Part shown: one piece after another, positions 9,133 through 17,698 of the stretch
How the letters are laid out: the number at the start of each line of letters is the position of its first letter
Numbering within the stretch: position 1 is the stretch's first letter
Origin: Dyadobacter chenwenxiniae
GTDB taxonomy: Bacteria; Bacteroidota; Bacteroidia; Cytophagales; Spirosomataceae
NCBI RefSeq assembly: GCF_022869785.1
Contig: NZ_CP094997.1
Coordinates: 7,011,001 to 7,075,000 of the forward strand
Direction: 5' to 3'
Length of the DNA: 64,000 nt
Made by a program: the position numbers and the translations under genes
The notes under the pieces: model-generated
The model's input: the letters and a program-made list of their open reading frames with translations, nothing else
Told to the model about the DNA's origin: nothing
Databases searched by the model: none

Positions 9133-10641
9133 ATGAAGAGAAAGAATCTTTACGTTGCTTTGATTTGTTTGTCCCTACTGAGTTTGAATACGTCCGCCCA
9201 AAATCGAACGTACGAAGGACCCAATAAAATGAACACCTGGTCTATCACAGGTTACGGAGGGATTACCAAATTCTTCGGAGATTTAACTGAGTACAATGGC
9301 TTCAAACGCGGAGACAACGAGAAACTAACAGGTGGCTGGGGTTTATCCATTAACAAACAGCTTTCACCCATTTTCGGTGTTCAGATCGTAGGATTCAATG
9401 GCCGTCTGCAAGGTTCAAAAGCGGGCCACATCAGCTCACTCACTAATCACGAGTACAACGCTACATTCAATAGCCCTTCGTTCGTTCAGGTTTCCCTGGA
9501 CGGAACAGCCAATCTTAACCGTTTGCTATTTGGTTATAAAAAATTACGCAGATGGAAAGTGGATGCACATTTAGGTTGGGGTATCATTTACTACCACACG
9601 GATGTAGATTATATTAACGTGACGACTGGGCAAGTGGATAAATTTTCTACTAACACAGATGCCAGTTCCAAAACAGCTGGAAAGTGGGAACGTAATGGTT
9701 CAACCTATACACGTGAATGGGTAATGCCTGTCGGTCTGTCTGTACATTACGAACTGACACCAAGATTTGATTTGGGATTAGATTACACGCATAACTTTGT
9801 TAATACTGAGAAACTGGATGCAACAGTTGGTGGATTGAGTGATTACTCAACACAAGCAGGCATCTGGACATTTGCAAAAGGAGAGTCAGGCAACGACGCT
9901 TACGGAATTGCAACGATTGCATTGACTTACAAGCTGGGTAAGAATGCAGTAATGGCGAAAAAAGGCAAGTATGATGCTGGAAGCGGCCGTTACCACTTGC
10001 GCTGGGCAAATCCACAGTCTTTAATCCCGATTCCTTACAATCCTACAATGGAAGATGCGGATTCAATCGCAAAAGCAAACATGCCTAAGCCGGTTGACCC
10101 ACGCCTTTATACTGATTCAGACGGTGACGGTGTAGCAGATCTTTTTGATAAAGAGCCGAACACGCCAATCGGAAGCATCGTTTCGGGTGGTGGAGTTGCA
10201 ATGGATCTTGATAAAATCATCAGAGACGCTATCAAAAACAATTTGCCGAAAGACGAATGCGAAGCATTGTTCAGCAACATCGAATTTGATACTGACAAAG
10301 CCATTATCCGCAACCCGTCAAAAGAAACGCTAAGCAAAGTGGTTGAGCTTTTGAACATGCGTACAAACTGCCGTATCGTTCTGGTTGGTCACACGGATGC
10401 CCGTGCTTCGGATGCGTATAACGTTTCACTTTCACGTCGTCGTGTTGATGCTGCCAAGCGCTTCCTGATCCGCGCTGGAATTACAGATCCTAGCCGTATC
10501 ATTATCGAGCATTATGGAGAGTACCGCCCGATTGCTGAAAACACAACAGTTGAAGGCTTACAATCCAACCGTCGTGTTGAGATCAAGATTTTGCCAAACA
10601 ACACGCTTCGCTCAACATATCCTGCCGGTTTCCGCCCTTAG
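9133..10641 (+). CDS. OmpA-family outer-membrane protein
   Basis: 502 residues. Signal peptide MKRKNLYVALICLSLL... ends near SAQ (residue ~23). An outer-membrane beta-barrel-like region follows (residues ~30-285, with GYGGITKFFGDL and an alternating aromatic pattern). A short calcium-binding TSP3-like repeat (DSDGDGVADLFDKEPNTP, ~residue 330) leads to a C-terminal OmpA peptidoglycan-binding domain (NIEFDTDKAII...VGHTDARASDAYN.LSRRRVDA...SNRRVEI). It probably anchors the outer membrane to peptidoglycan. ATG 9133 is preferred to the GTG three codons upstream. A strong terminator follows. Confidence 0.9.
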   Translation: MKRKNLYVALICLSLLSLNTSAQNRTYEGPNKMNTWSITGYGGITKFFGDLTEYNGFKRGDNEKLTGGWGLSINKQLSPIFGVQIVGFNGRLQGSKAGHISSLTNHEYNATFNSPSFVQVSLDGTANLNRLLFGYKKLRRWKVDAHLGWGIIYYHTDVDYINVTTGQVDKFSTNTDASSKTAGKWERNGSTYTREWVMPVGLSVHYELTPRFDLGLDYTHNFVNTEKLDATVGGLSDYSTQAGIWTFAKGESGNDAYGIATIALTYKLGKNAVMAKKGKYDAGSGRYHLRWANPQSLIPIPYNPTMEDADSIAKANMPKPVDPRLYTDSDGDGVADLFDKEPNTPIGSIVSGGGVAMDLDKIIRDAIKNNLPKDECEALFSNIEFDTDKAIIRNPSKETLSKVVELLNMRTNCRIVLVGHTDARASDAYNVSLSRRRVDAAKRFLIRAGITDPSRIIIEHYGEYRPIAENTTVEGLQSNRRVEIKILPNNTLRSTYPAGFRP

Positions 10642-10661
10642 GAATTGTTTAAGACATATTG

Positions 10662-10693
10662 AAAGGAAGGTAAGCAATTACCTTCCTTTTTTT
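10662..10693 (+). terminator. Rho-independent terminator after the OmpA gene
   Basis: A perfect 12-bp stem AAAGGAAGGTAA / TTACCTTCCTTT with loop GCAA at 10674-10677 is followed by a T-run to 10693. It lies 20 bp after the stop codon. Confidence 0.9.
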
Positions 10694-10703
10694 GTGCGCG
10701 CTG

Positions 10704-10734
10704 TTCGTGAATTCAGGAATTTCGCTTACCTTTG
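10704..10734 (+). promoter_or_regulatory. Promoter of rpsP-rimM-trmD
   Basis: TACCTTTG at 10727-10734 fits TAnnTTTG. TTCG at 10704-10707, 19 bp upstream, is a weak -33 element. The rpsP ATG follows 48 bp downstream. Confidence 0.6.
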
Positions 10735-10782
10735 CACCCTGTTTAATTTAGGGACGAGTTCCCGATCATAACAAATTCAATA

Positions 10783-11541
10783 ATGGCAGTTAAAATTAGG
10801 TTGGCGCGTCGTGGACGCAAGAAGAAGGCGATTTATGATATCGTAGTCGCAGATGCCAGAGCACCACGTGATGGTCGCTTCATCGAAAAATTGGGTATCT
10901 ACAACCCGGGAACGAACCCTGCTTCCATCGTTCTGGAAGCAGACAAAGCAGTTGATTGGCTTTTGAAAGGCGCACAACCAACTGATACAGCACGTTCTAT
11001 TTTGCAACATGAAGGCGTTATGCTTAAAAAACATTTGCAAGTAGGCGTTATTAAAGGTGCAATCACGCAAGAAGTTGCTGATTCACGTTTTGATGAATGG
11101 AAAGAATCTAAAACAGATCGTAAAGCGACTGCTGCTGATTCATTGTCACAGAAGAAAGATTCTGACAAACAAGCCAGACTTGATGCTGAACGCAAAGTAA
11201 ACCAGAGCCGTGCAGAAGCAATCGCTAAGAAAAACGCGCCTCCTGTTGAAGAAGCTCCTGAAGTAGAGGAAGCGGAAGCGGCTGTCGACACAGTAACAGA
11301 AGAAGTTTCTGACGAAGTAGCAGTTGAAGAAACAGTCGTTGAAGAAACAGCAGCTGTTGAAACTCCGGAAGCTGAGGCAGCTGCACCAGCTCCTGCTGAA
11401 ACGCCGGAAGTTGAAGCGGCGGCACCCGTTGAGGCTCCGGAAGCTGAGACTGCAGCACCTGCTGAAACTCCTGCTCCTGAGGCAGCAGCGTCTACTGAAA
11501 CTCCTGAAACGGATGAATCAGCAGAGAAAAATGCTGAGTAA
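10783..11541 (+). CDS. rpsP: 30S ribosomal protein S16 with long acidic C-terminal extension
   Basis: Residues 1-~85 are a normal S16 (MAVKIRLARRGRKKKAIYDIVVADARAPRDGRFIEKLGIYNPG), a small-subunit assembly protein. A linker rich in Lys/Asp follows. From about residue 150 to the end (252) the chain is built of Ala, Glu, Pro, Val and Thr with repeated ETPE(A/V)EAAAP-type units. Typical bacterial S16 is 80-90 residues; extensions are known in Bacteroidota, but the low-complexity tail here is long. Its repetitive codons also create long false frames on the other strand. First gene of rpsP-rimM-trmD. Confidence 0.95.
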   Translation: MAVKIRLARRGRKKKAIYDIVVADARAPRDGRFIEKLGIYNPGTNPASIVLEADKAVDWLLKGAQPTDTARSILQHEGVMLKKHLQVGVIKGAITQEVADSRFDEWKESKTDRKATAADSLSQKKDSDKQARLDAERKVNQSRAEAIAKKNAPPVEEAPEVEEAEAAVDTVTEEVSDEVAVEETVVEETAAVETPEAEAAAPAPAETPEVEAAAPVEAPEAETAAPAETPAPEAAASTETPETDESAEKNAE

Positions 11542-11628
11542 TAAGCGTTTAAATACACTATTTATGAGTCTGTCGGTGATCCGTGCAGACTCATATTGTT
11601 TTATACTACACCATTATTTGATAAGCAG

Positions 11629-12192
11629 GTGACACAGGATAATTGTTATTTATTAGGTTATATCGTTCGCACGCACGGAACAGCGGGCAATGTTGTCATT
11701 TTTCTTGACGTGGATTATCCCGAGGAATATGAGGATCTCGACGCAATTTATGTTGAAATCAAAGGAGAACTGGTTCCTTACTTTATAGAAAATTTCAACT
11801 TGCAAAAGCAAGCCAATGCGATTGTAAAGTTTGAGGATATTAATACAATAGAAAAAGCGCAAGCCCTGGTCGGAAGCTCCCTTTACCTGTCACTGGACGA
11901 GTTGGAAGAGCTGAGCAATGAGGAGTTTTATTATCATGAGATCAAAGGCTTTACGGTTGTAGATCAAACTGTCGGCACGCTTGGAACAGTGCGCGAAGTG
12001 TATTCGTTAAACGGGCAGGATCTGATCGCGATGGATTATCAGAGTGTGGAAGTGCTGATCCCAACCGCAGCCGACATTGTTCTAAAGGCTGATAAAGAAA
12101 ATAAGCAGCTCATTGTCAATCTGCCAGAAGGCCTGCTGGAAGTTTATCTTGACAATTCTGATTCTGAAAATACACCGGATGATGCGGATTGA
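11629..12192 (+). CDS. rimM: Ribosome maturation factor RimM
   Basis: 187 residues. It helps assembly of the 30S head by binding S19/16S rRNA. The N-terminal barrel shows YLLGYIVRTHGTAGNV (family GxxxxxHGxxGxV) and the PRC-barrel part carries EFYYHEIKGFTVVD, LGTVREVYSLNGQDL and VLIPTAADIV. The GTG at 11629 (reading M-TQDNCYLLGYIV) gives the usual N-terminus; a TTG at 11596 would add 11 atypical residues. The 3' end overlaps trmD by 11 bp. Confidence 0.9.
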   Translation: MTQDNCYLLGYIVRTHGTAGNVVIFLDVDYPEEYEDLDAIYVEIKGELVPYFIENFNLQKQANAIVKFEDINTIEKAQALVGSSLYLSLDELEELSNEEFYYHEIKGFTVVDQTVGTLGTVREVYSLNGQDLIAMDYQSVEVLIPTAADIVLKADKENKQLIVNLPEGLLEVYLDNSDSENTPDDAD

Positions 12193-12859
12193 TATTATAA
12201 CCTGCGTTCCCAATCTGCTGGATAGCTTCTTTGCACATTCTATCCTGAAACGAGCCCAACAAGGTGGCTTTGTGGAAGTAATGGTGCATGATATTAGGGA
12301 TTATTCGGTAAATAAGCACCGGACTATCGATGATTATGCATTTGGTGGGGGAGCGGGAATGGTTTTGCAAATTGAGCCTATCGCAAAATGTATCCGCAGC
12401 TTGCAACAGGAAAGGGATTATGATGAAATAATTTATCTCACACCCGACGGAGAACTCATGCAGCAGCATATGGTGAACCAACTTTCATTGAAGGGCAACA
12501 TCATTATGCTATGCGGACATTACAAAGGCGTTGACCAGCGCGTGCGGGATATGTTTGTTACCAAAGAGGTGAGCATTGGCGATTATGTCCTTTCTGGTGG
12601 CGAATTAGCCGCAGCAGTGCTGTCCGACGCGATTATTCGTTTACTTCCCGGTGTGCTTAATGATGAAACTTCTGCATTGACCGACTCATTTCAGGATAAT
12701 TTGCTGGCACCGCCCGTTTACACGCGCCCTGCGGAATTTGAAGGACATAAGGTTCCGGACATTCTGATGTCAGGGCACGAAGCTAAAATTGAAGAATGGC
12801 GTTACGAGCAGTCCATCCAGCGCACCAGGGAACGCAGGCCGGATTTGTTAAAACCCTAA
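12182..12859 (+). CDS. trmD: tRNA (guanine-N1)-methyltransferase TrmD
   Basis: 225 residues. It methylates G37 N1 in tRNAs using SAM, guarding the reading frame. The start MRIDIITCVPNLLDSFF is characteristic, as are RTIDDYAFGGGAGMV and the trefoil-knot SAM loop IGDYVLSGGELAAAVLSDAIIRL (from about residue 131). ATG 12182 is chosen over the adjacent ATG 12179 and over a spurious upstream frame; it overlaps rimM. The gene is convergent with the acetyltransferase gene and the stops overlap by 4 bp. rplS, often next in this operon, is absent here. Confidence 0.95.
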   Translation: MRIDIITCVPNLLDSFFAHSILKRAQQGGFVEVMVHDIRDYSVNKHRTIDDYAFGGGAGMVLQIEPIAKCIRSLQQERDYDEIIYLTPDGELMQQHMVNQLSLKGNIIMLCGHYKGVDQRVRDMFVTKEVSIGDYVLSGGELAAAVLSDAIIRLLPGVLNDETSALTDSFQDNLLAPPVYTRPAEFEGHKVPDILMSGHEAKIEEWRYEQSIQRTRERRPDLLKP

Positions 12860-13299
12860 AAATCAAGACTGCAATTGATCCATTCGTTGTCAAAGTTGGT
12901 GCCGTATTTCCGGTAGAAACCAACGGCTGATGTATTCCAATCCAGCACCTGCCACAACATGCCTGTACAACCGGTTTGTTTGGCAGCTGCCACAGTTGCA
13001 TCGAAAAGTACTTTTCCAATTCCGTTTCCGCGCATGTCTTCTGTGACAATGATATCTTCCATATACAATCTCTTTCCCTTCCACGTCGAATAACGGTAAT
13101 AGTAAAGCGACATGCCAATAATTTTTGAATCCGACTCGGCAACGAAGAAATCATACAGCTTTTCATTATAGTCCCGGGTCATTTTTTCAATATTGTTGGT
13201 GACCTGGTTAAGCGCTCGCTCATAAACGGCCAGCTCCTTCACTAATTCGAAAATGGCAGGGATGTCTTCTAGTTTTCCTTGGCGGGTCGAGATTGTCAT
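12856..13299 (-). CDS. GNAT N-acetyltransferase, diamine-acetyltransferase-like
   Basis: 147 residues. GNAT fold with the acetyl-CoA loop in RGNGIGKVLFDATVAAA (Q/RxxGxG/A type) and a C-terminal half (LDWNTSAVGFYRKYG) that resembles spermidine/spermine N1-acetyltransferase relatives. The YYRYSTWKGKRLYMEDIIV segment fits that subgroup. ATG 13299 begins at TISTRQGKLEDIPAIFELVKELA; the TTG upstream at 13332 would add 11 unlikely residues. Substrate is inferred, not shown. It lies downstream of rluD on the same strand. Confidence 0.85.
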   Translation of the reverse strand: MTISTRQGKLEDIPAIFELVKELAVYERALNQVTNNIEKMTRDYNEKLYDFFVAESDSKIIGMSLYYYRYSTWKGKRLYMEDIIVTEDMRGNGIGKVLFDATVAAAKQTGCTGMLWQVLDWNTSAVGFYRKYGTNFDNEWINCSLDF

Positions 13300-13345
13300 A
13301 GTATCGTCAATTAATATTCTGAAAGAGGTCAAAATACATCATTTC

Positions 13346-14377
13346 CTACTGATTGTCTGTGAAGTTTTCCCACTTTTCTAAAATTGCCTGAAAATTGGAT
13401 GGTAGATCTGTATCAAATTGCATCCATTGCCGGGTAGTAGGATGAATGAATCCCAATGATTTCGCGTGTAATGCCTGTCCCGGAAGCAATTCAAAAAGGT
13501 TGTTGATCATTGCCTTATAACTTCCATTTGAAGGCCCGCGCAGGATTTTGTCCCCACCATAAACTGTGTCATTGAAAATCGGATGGCCTATGTGCTGCAT
13601 GTGCGCACGGATCTGGTGCGTGCGACCCGTTTCAAGGTTACATTGAATGAGCGTAACATATCGTAGCGACCTGATTGTTTTGTAATGTGTCACAGCATGT
13701 TTGCCCTGACTTCCATCCGGAAAAATATCCATCACGCGCCGGTCCCTTGCACTTCTTCCAATGTTGCCGGTAATTGTGCCAGATTCTTCTTTTGGCTCAC
13801 CCCAAATCAATGCATTGTAAGTCCTTTCAATGGTGTGATCGGAGAATTGTTTAGCCAAAAATGTCATTGCAAATTCCGTTTTTGCAATGACCAATAAACC
13901 CGATGTGTCCTTATCGATGCGATGCACCAGGCCTGGCCGTCCTTCGCCGTTTCTGCCGGTGGGAAGTTGCTGAAAGTGATAAACCAGTGCATTGATAAGC
14001 GTTCCGGTCCAGTTGCCAAATGCCGGATGCACCACCATGCCTGTGGGCTTATTGACAATTAAAAGCACTTCGTCTTCGTAAATGATGTTCAGCGGAATGT
14101 TCTCGGGAATGATCTCCGTATCGCGGGGTGGCTCAGGGAGCGAGAGCGTGATCACATCAAGAGGCTTTACTTTATAACTGGCCTTGGTAACATGGCCATT
14201 CACCTTTACGGCTTCTGCATCAATTCCATTTTGTATTTTTGTCCGGGAAGCATTCGCAACATGGAGGCTCAAATATTTGTCCAGCCTGATCAGTCCCTGA
14301 CCTTTGTCAGCAACAATTCTGTAATGTTCAAATAAATCATCTTCTTCTGAGGCAATCTCAATATTGTCTTCGGACAT
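13346..14377 (-). CDS. rluD: RluD-type 23S rRNA pseudouridine synthase
   Basis: 343 residues. It isomerises uridines in the large rRNA. An N-terminal S4 RNA-binding domain (RLDKYLSLHVANASRTKIQNGI, VNGHVTKASYKV) precedes the catalytic RluA-type domain. The catalytic motif is GLVHRIDKDTSGLLVIAKT with the nucleophilic Asp, and HQIRAHMQHIGHPIFND follows. Length is typical of RluD. Specific target positions are inferred from homology; RluB/C-like roles cannot be excluded. Confidence 0.9.
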   Translation of the reverse strand: MSEDNIEIASEEDDLFEHYRIVADKGQGLIRLDKYLSLHVANASRTKIQNGIDAEAVKVNGHVTKASYKVKPLDVITLSLPEPPRDTEIIPENIPLNIIYEDEVLLIVNKPTGMVVHPAFGNWTGTLINALVYHFQQLPTGRNGEGRPGLVHRIDKDTSGLLVIAKTEFAMTFLAKQFSDHTIERTYNALIWGEPKEESGTITGNIGRSARDRRVMDIFPDGSQGKHAVTHYKTIRSLRYVTLIQCNLETGRTHQIRAHMQHIGHPIFNDTVYGGDKILRGPSNGSYKAMINNLFELLPGQALHAKSLGFIHPTTRQWMQFDTDLPSNFQAILEKWENFTDNQ

Positions 14378-14400
14378 TCCAATTGGTCATTTATTGTAAA

Positions 14401-14408
14401 CAAAATTA
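14401..14408 (-). promoter_or_regulatory. -7 promoter element of rluD
   Basis: Read on the minus strand this is TAATTTTG, fitting TAnnTTTG, 24 bp upstream of the rluD ATG. No convincing -33 element. It sits in the 40-bp divergent gap to the next gene. Confidence 0.4.
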
Positions 14409-14417
14409 TCAAAATAA

Positions 14418-15311
14418 GTGGATTTACTAAGTGCCGTGTTGCCAACGCCGATCCAGGAACTTTCCAATGCCATCACGGAAAAGGCTGGGATCAAGCTGTA
14501 CATCAAGCGCGACGATTTAATCCATCCGAAGGTTTCGGGTAACAAATGGCGGAAGCTGAAATACAATTTGCTCGAAGCTGACTCACAAGGGAATAGGCGT
14601 TTGCTGACATTCGGCGGTGCATTTTCCAATCATTTATATGCAGCGGCAGCTGCCGGAAAAGCGCTCGGGCTTGAAACAATTGGCATAGTGCGGGGCGAGG
14701 AACTAGCGGATAAGCTCTCGCCAACGTTGTTATTTTGTTTAGACCAAGGCATGCAACTGCATTTTGTGTCGCGCGGAGAGTATAAGCTCAGGAACTCCGA
14801 AGATTACTTGCGAGAGCTAGCCGCCAGGTTTGATTACCCGTTTATAATTCCGGAGGGCGGGACGTCGGCATTGGCATTAAAAGGTGTGGGCGAAATTGTC
14901 CCGGAAATAAAAGCGCAATTGGCCCAAGTGCCTGATTACTTTGCCGTTGCTGTGGGCACTGGGGGAACGGCTGCCGGACTGTTATCTGCTGGCGTGAATG
15001 TGCTTGCTTTCTCAGCATTAAAAGGCGGAGAATTTCTAGAAAAGGATATTCATGCCTTGTTAAATGGGCAACATTCCGGCGACTTGCAGCTTTTTACTGA
15101 TTACCATTTTGGTGGTTATGCCAAATGGAACCAGGAGCTGATCACATTTATGCTTGAATTCCGGCAAGCGTTTGGTATCCAGCTTGAACAAGTTTACACC
15201 GCCAAAATGCTGTATGGACTTTTTGATTTGATTCATAAAAATCACTTTCAGAAAGGACAGACGATTGTTGCCGTGCATACAGGCGGAGTGCAGGGACTGC
15301 TTAAATTATAG
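14418..15311 (+). CDS. ACC deaminase / D-cysteine desulfhydrase family PLP enzyme
   Basis: 297 residues, slightly shorter than the ~330 of classical members. PLP-dependent fold type II enzyme: YIKRDDLIHPKVSGNKWRKLKYNL holds the Schiff-base Lys in the GNKxRK motif (near residue 42), and AVGTGGTAAGLLSAG is the phosphate-binding glycine loop. Members split 1-aminocyclopropane-1-carboxylate or D-cysteine to ammonia and an oxoacid; which one applies is open. Start is GTG 14418; no ATG is in frame nearby. Confidence 0.82.
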   Translation: MDLLSAVLPTPIQELSNAITEKAGIKLYIKRDDLIHPKVSGNKWRKLKYNLLEADSQGNRRLLTFGGAFSNHLYAAAAAGKALGLETIGIVRGEELADKLSPTLLFCLDQGMQLHFVSRGEYKLRNSEDYLRELAARFDYPFIIPEGGTSALALKGVGEIVPEIKAQLAQVPDYFAVAVGTGGTAAGLLSAGVNVLAFSALKGGEFLEKDIHALLNGQHSGDLQLFTDYHFGGYAKWNQELITFMLEFRQAFGIQLEQVYTAKMLYGLFDLIHKNHFQKGQTIVAVHTGGVQGLLKL

Positions 15312-15319
15312 GCAAGCTC

Positions 15320-17590
15320 TCAGGACAAAGCCGGAATCTCTTCGTCACTGTTCGCTGATTTTGTTTTAACAAATTCTTTGATCAAATCCTTTTCGCCCGC
15401 AATCCATAACACATCGTCATTCTCAATGATCATGGAAGAATCGGGATTGAGGATACGCTCGCCGTTTCGCTCGAGGCCTACGATCATTCCATGCGTTTTT
15501 TCACGGATCTGGCTGCTTCTGATGCTTTTGCCGCGAATATGGTATTCGCTTTTTACTTCCACACGTTCCAGTACAATGCTGTCTTCGTGCGCGATGTACA
15601 CGTCGCCATTGGTGCTTACTTCAATGTGGCCCCGGAAAACGTCCAGCTGATCATCCGTTCCGATAACCTCAATGCGGTCGCAGGGATAGAGCACTTCGGT
15701 GGGGCGGGGGAGATGAATGGTTTTGCTGCCGCGCTCGATCAGCACCACATTAATACCAAAATTTTCCCTGATCTTCAATTCCTGCAATGTTTTACCAATC
15801 AGTGAGGAATCGGGACTTACTTCCAGAAAGGCGAAATGCGCGTCCCAGGGCAATAATATTTTCTTCGATTTTCCGCTTCCTTCCAATTGTCTCGCATTTA
15901 AATTTTGCAGGAAACGCTCTTCAATCCGGTGATAAGAGATCTGTAATCTTTGGTAAAAAATCGCGAAACCTAAAATCATAATGCCCCCGGCAACGCTTAA
16001 AGCGGTTGGGGTTGCGAAGAAGGAATTGAGCAGAAAACCCATCAGCAATATCGCGACCAGCACTCTGGATAGTTCAAGCAAAAGCAACGGCCCGCGGCTA
16101 AATTTCCTGCTTAACCAAATAGCCGAATAAGCTTTACGATTTGACCTCTTAAAAATCAATGCCCAAAGAAACGGTGAGATCAGAAGGAATGTAATGCCAA
16201 ACAAAACCGCATTAGTAATATACGTTTCAGGAATTCGAGTGTGTAATTGATCGGCCAGCTGATGTGAAGAGGCTAGGACGATTCCAATGATTACAACGGA
16301 ATTGATGATGATCGTTTGAAAATAGGATTTCAGGATTTCATTCCAATGCGTGGTCTGGACAATGGTTTCAGTGCTCGTAGCATATCTGTTGAGATAATGT
16401 TTCCATTTTTGCGGCAAGCGTTTTTCCAGCCATTCAGAAAGCGGCTCGGATGCCCTCATCATGTAAGGAGTTGTAAATGTGGTGATTACTGAAACTCCCA
16501 CGGCGATTGGATAAAGGAAATTACTGGTAACGCTTAGCGAAAGGCCAAGATTGGCAATGATAAAAGAGAATTCACCTATCTGCGACATGCTCATTCCAGA
16601 CTGCAACGACTTTTTAAGCGGCTGCCCCGAAATGATTGCTCCCAGCGAAACAAAAGTTGTTTTACCCAAAATTACCACCAGAACCAGAATGGCAGTGGGC
16701 ACTGCATATTCAACCAGCAACCCCGGATTGATCAGCATACCAACCGATATAAAGAATACCGCTCCGAAAAGGTCTTTCAATGGCTTCAATAAATGTTCGA
16801 TCTTCTCCGCATGCGTGGTTTCCGCAAGAATGGAACCCATAATAAATGCGCCCAAAGCAGCCGAAAAACCGGCTTGTGTCACCAGAAAAACCATTCCAAA
16901 GCATAACGCAACCGATGTGATGAGCACGCTTTCATCATTCATCAATTTCCTGTAACGGCGAAGTAATGTTGGGAAGACGAATATGCCGCCTAAAAACCAG
17001 AGCGTCAGGAAGAAGAATAGTTTTAGAATGGATTGCAGCAGCTCCATCCCAGCAAATTGCTGACTGATGGATAATGTTGAAAGCAAAACCATTAACAAAA
17101 CGGCGGTAAGGTCTTCAATAACCAGAATGCCCAATACGACACGCGTGAATTTCTGCGTTTTTAGGCCTAGTTCATCAAATGCACGAAATATAATGGTGGT
17201 GGAGGAGATCGCGATGATCCCTCCCAGAAAAAGACTATCCGTTTTGCTCCAACCTAGTAACTGCCCCGTTACGAAACCTGTTGCGAGCATCATTCCCACT
17301 TCAAACAAACCCGTTATCGCAGCCGTGTTTCCGACTTTAACCAGTTTTTTAAAACTAAATTCGAGACCTAAGTTGAAAAGCAAGAAAATAACACCGATCT
17401 CAGCCCATATTTCAATGGTTTTAATGTCGGTAATGGTGGGGAAAAGGTTGAAATTCGGTCCTACAAGTAATCCGGCCAGTATATAACCTAACACGATGGG
17501 CTGTTTCAATTTCTTGAAAATAAGGGTAATGATACCCGCCATCGTGAGTATTAGTGAAAGGTCAACAATTAATTGTGGAACGTGCGTCAT
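15320..17590 (-). CDS. CPA2-family cation:proton antiporter (Kef-like) with two RCK_C domains
   Basis: 756 residues. Residues 1-~390 form the Na+/H+ exchanger membrane domain of Kef/CPA2 type (about 12 helices; LGYILAGLLVGPNF, LLFNLGLEFSFKKL, ISSTTIIFRAFDELG, FISVGMLINPGLL). A second hydrophobic block (about 425-570) holds four more helices. Two TrkA-C (RCK_C) ligand-binding domains close the chain (about 585-665 and 675-745). The NAD-binding TrkA-N domain usual in KefB/KefC is not seen, so gating would be through RCK_C alone. Likely role: K+ or Na+ efflux in exchange for protons at the inner membrane. Confidence 0.88.
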   Translation of the reverse strand: MTHVPQLIVDLSLILTMAGIITLIFKKLKQPIVLGYILAGLLVGPNFNLFPTITDIKTIEIWAEIGVIFLLFNLGLEFSFKKLVKVGNTAAITGLFEVGMMLATGFVTGQLLGWSKTDSLFLGGIIAISSTTIIFRAFDELGLKTQKFTRVVLGILVIEDLTAVLLMVLLSTLSISQQFAGMELLQSILKLFFFLTLWFLGGIFVFPTLLRRYRKLMNDESVLITSVALCFGMVFLVTQAGFSAALGAFIMGSILAETTHAEKIEHLLKPLKDLFGAVFFISVGMLINPGLLVEYAVPTAILVLVVILGKTTFVSLGAIISGQPLKKSLQSGMSMSQIGEFSFIIANLGLSLSVTSNFLYPIAVGVSVITTFTTPYMMRASEPLSEWLEKRLPQKWKHYLNRYATSTETIVQTTHWNEILKSYFQTIIINSVVIIGIVLASSHQLADQLHTRIPETYITNAVLFGITFLLISPFLWALIFKRSNRKAYSAIWLSRKFSRGPLLLLELSRVLVAILLMGFLLNSFFATPTALSVAGGIMILGFAIFYQRLQISYHRIEERFLQNLNARQLEGSGKSKKILLPWDAHFAFLEVSPDSSLIGKTLQELKIRENFGINVVLIERGSKTIHLPRPTEVLYPCDRIEVIGTDDQLDVFRGHIEVSTNGDVYIAHEDSIVLERVEVKSEYHIRGKSIRSSQIREKTHGMIVGLERNGERILNPDSSMIIENDDVLWIAGEKDLIKEFVKTKSANSDEEIPALS

Positions 17591-17635
17591 ATCGTTGGGC
17601 TAAGCGGCTAATTTCTTTCGGGATCAATAAAATAC

Positions 17636-17663
17636 AAAAAGCCTTTGACGAATCAAAGGCTTT
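17636..17663 (-). terminator. Rho-independent terminator of sufB
   Basis: On the minus strand AAAGCCTTTGA, loop TTCG, TCAAAGGCTTT then a T-run: an 11-bp perfect stem starting 36 bp after the sufB stop codon. It separates sufB from the antiporter gene. Confidence 0.85.
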
Positions 17664-17698
17664 CGAGGGGCAATCGTATAAAAAGGGGCTTTATGGCA

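Noticed and set aside
10899..11558. 219-residue open frame opposite rpsP, and a 77-residue Leu/Gln-rich one inside it
   Set aside because: Both are mirror effects of the repetitive Ala/Glu codons in the S16 tail; their composition (Ser/Ala or Leu/Gln only) and lack of a start signal argue against real genes.
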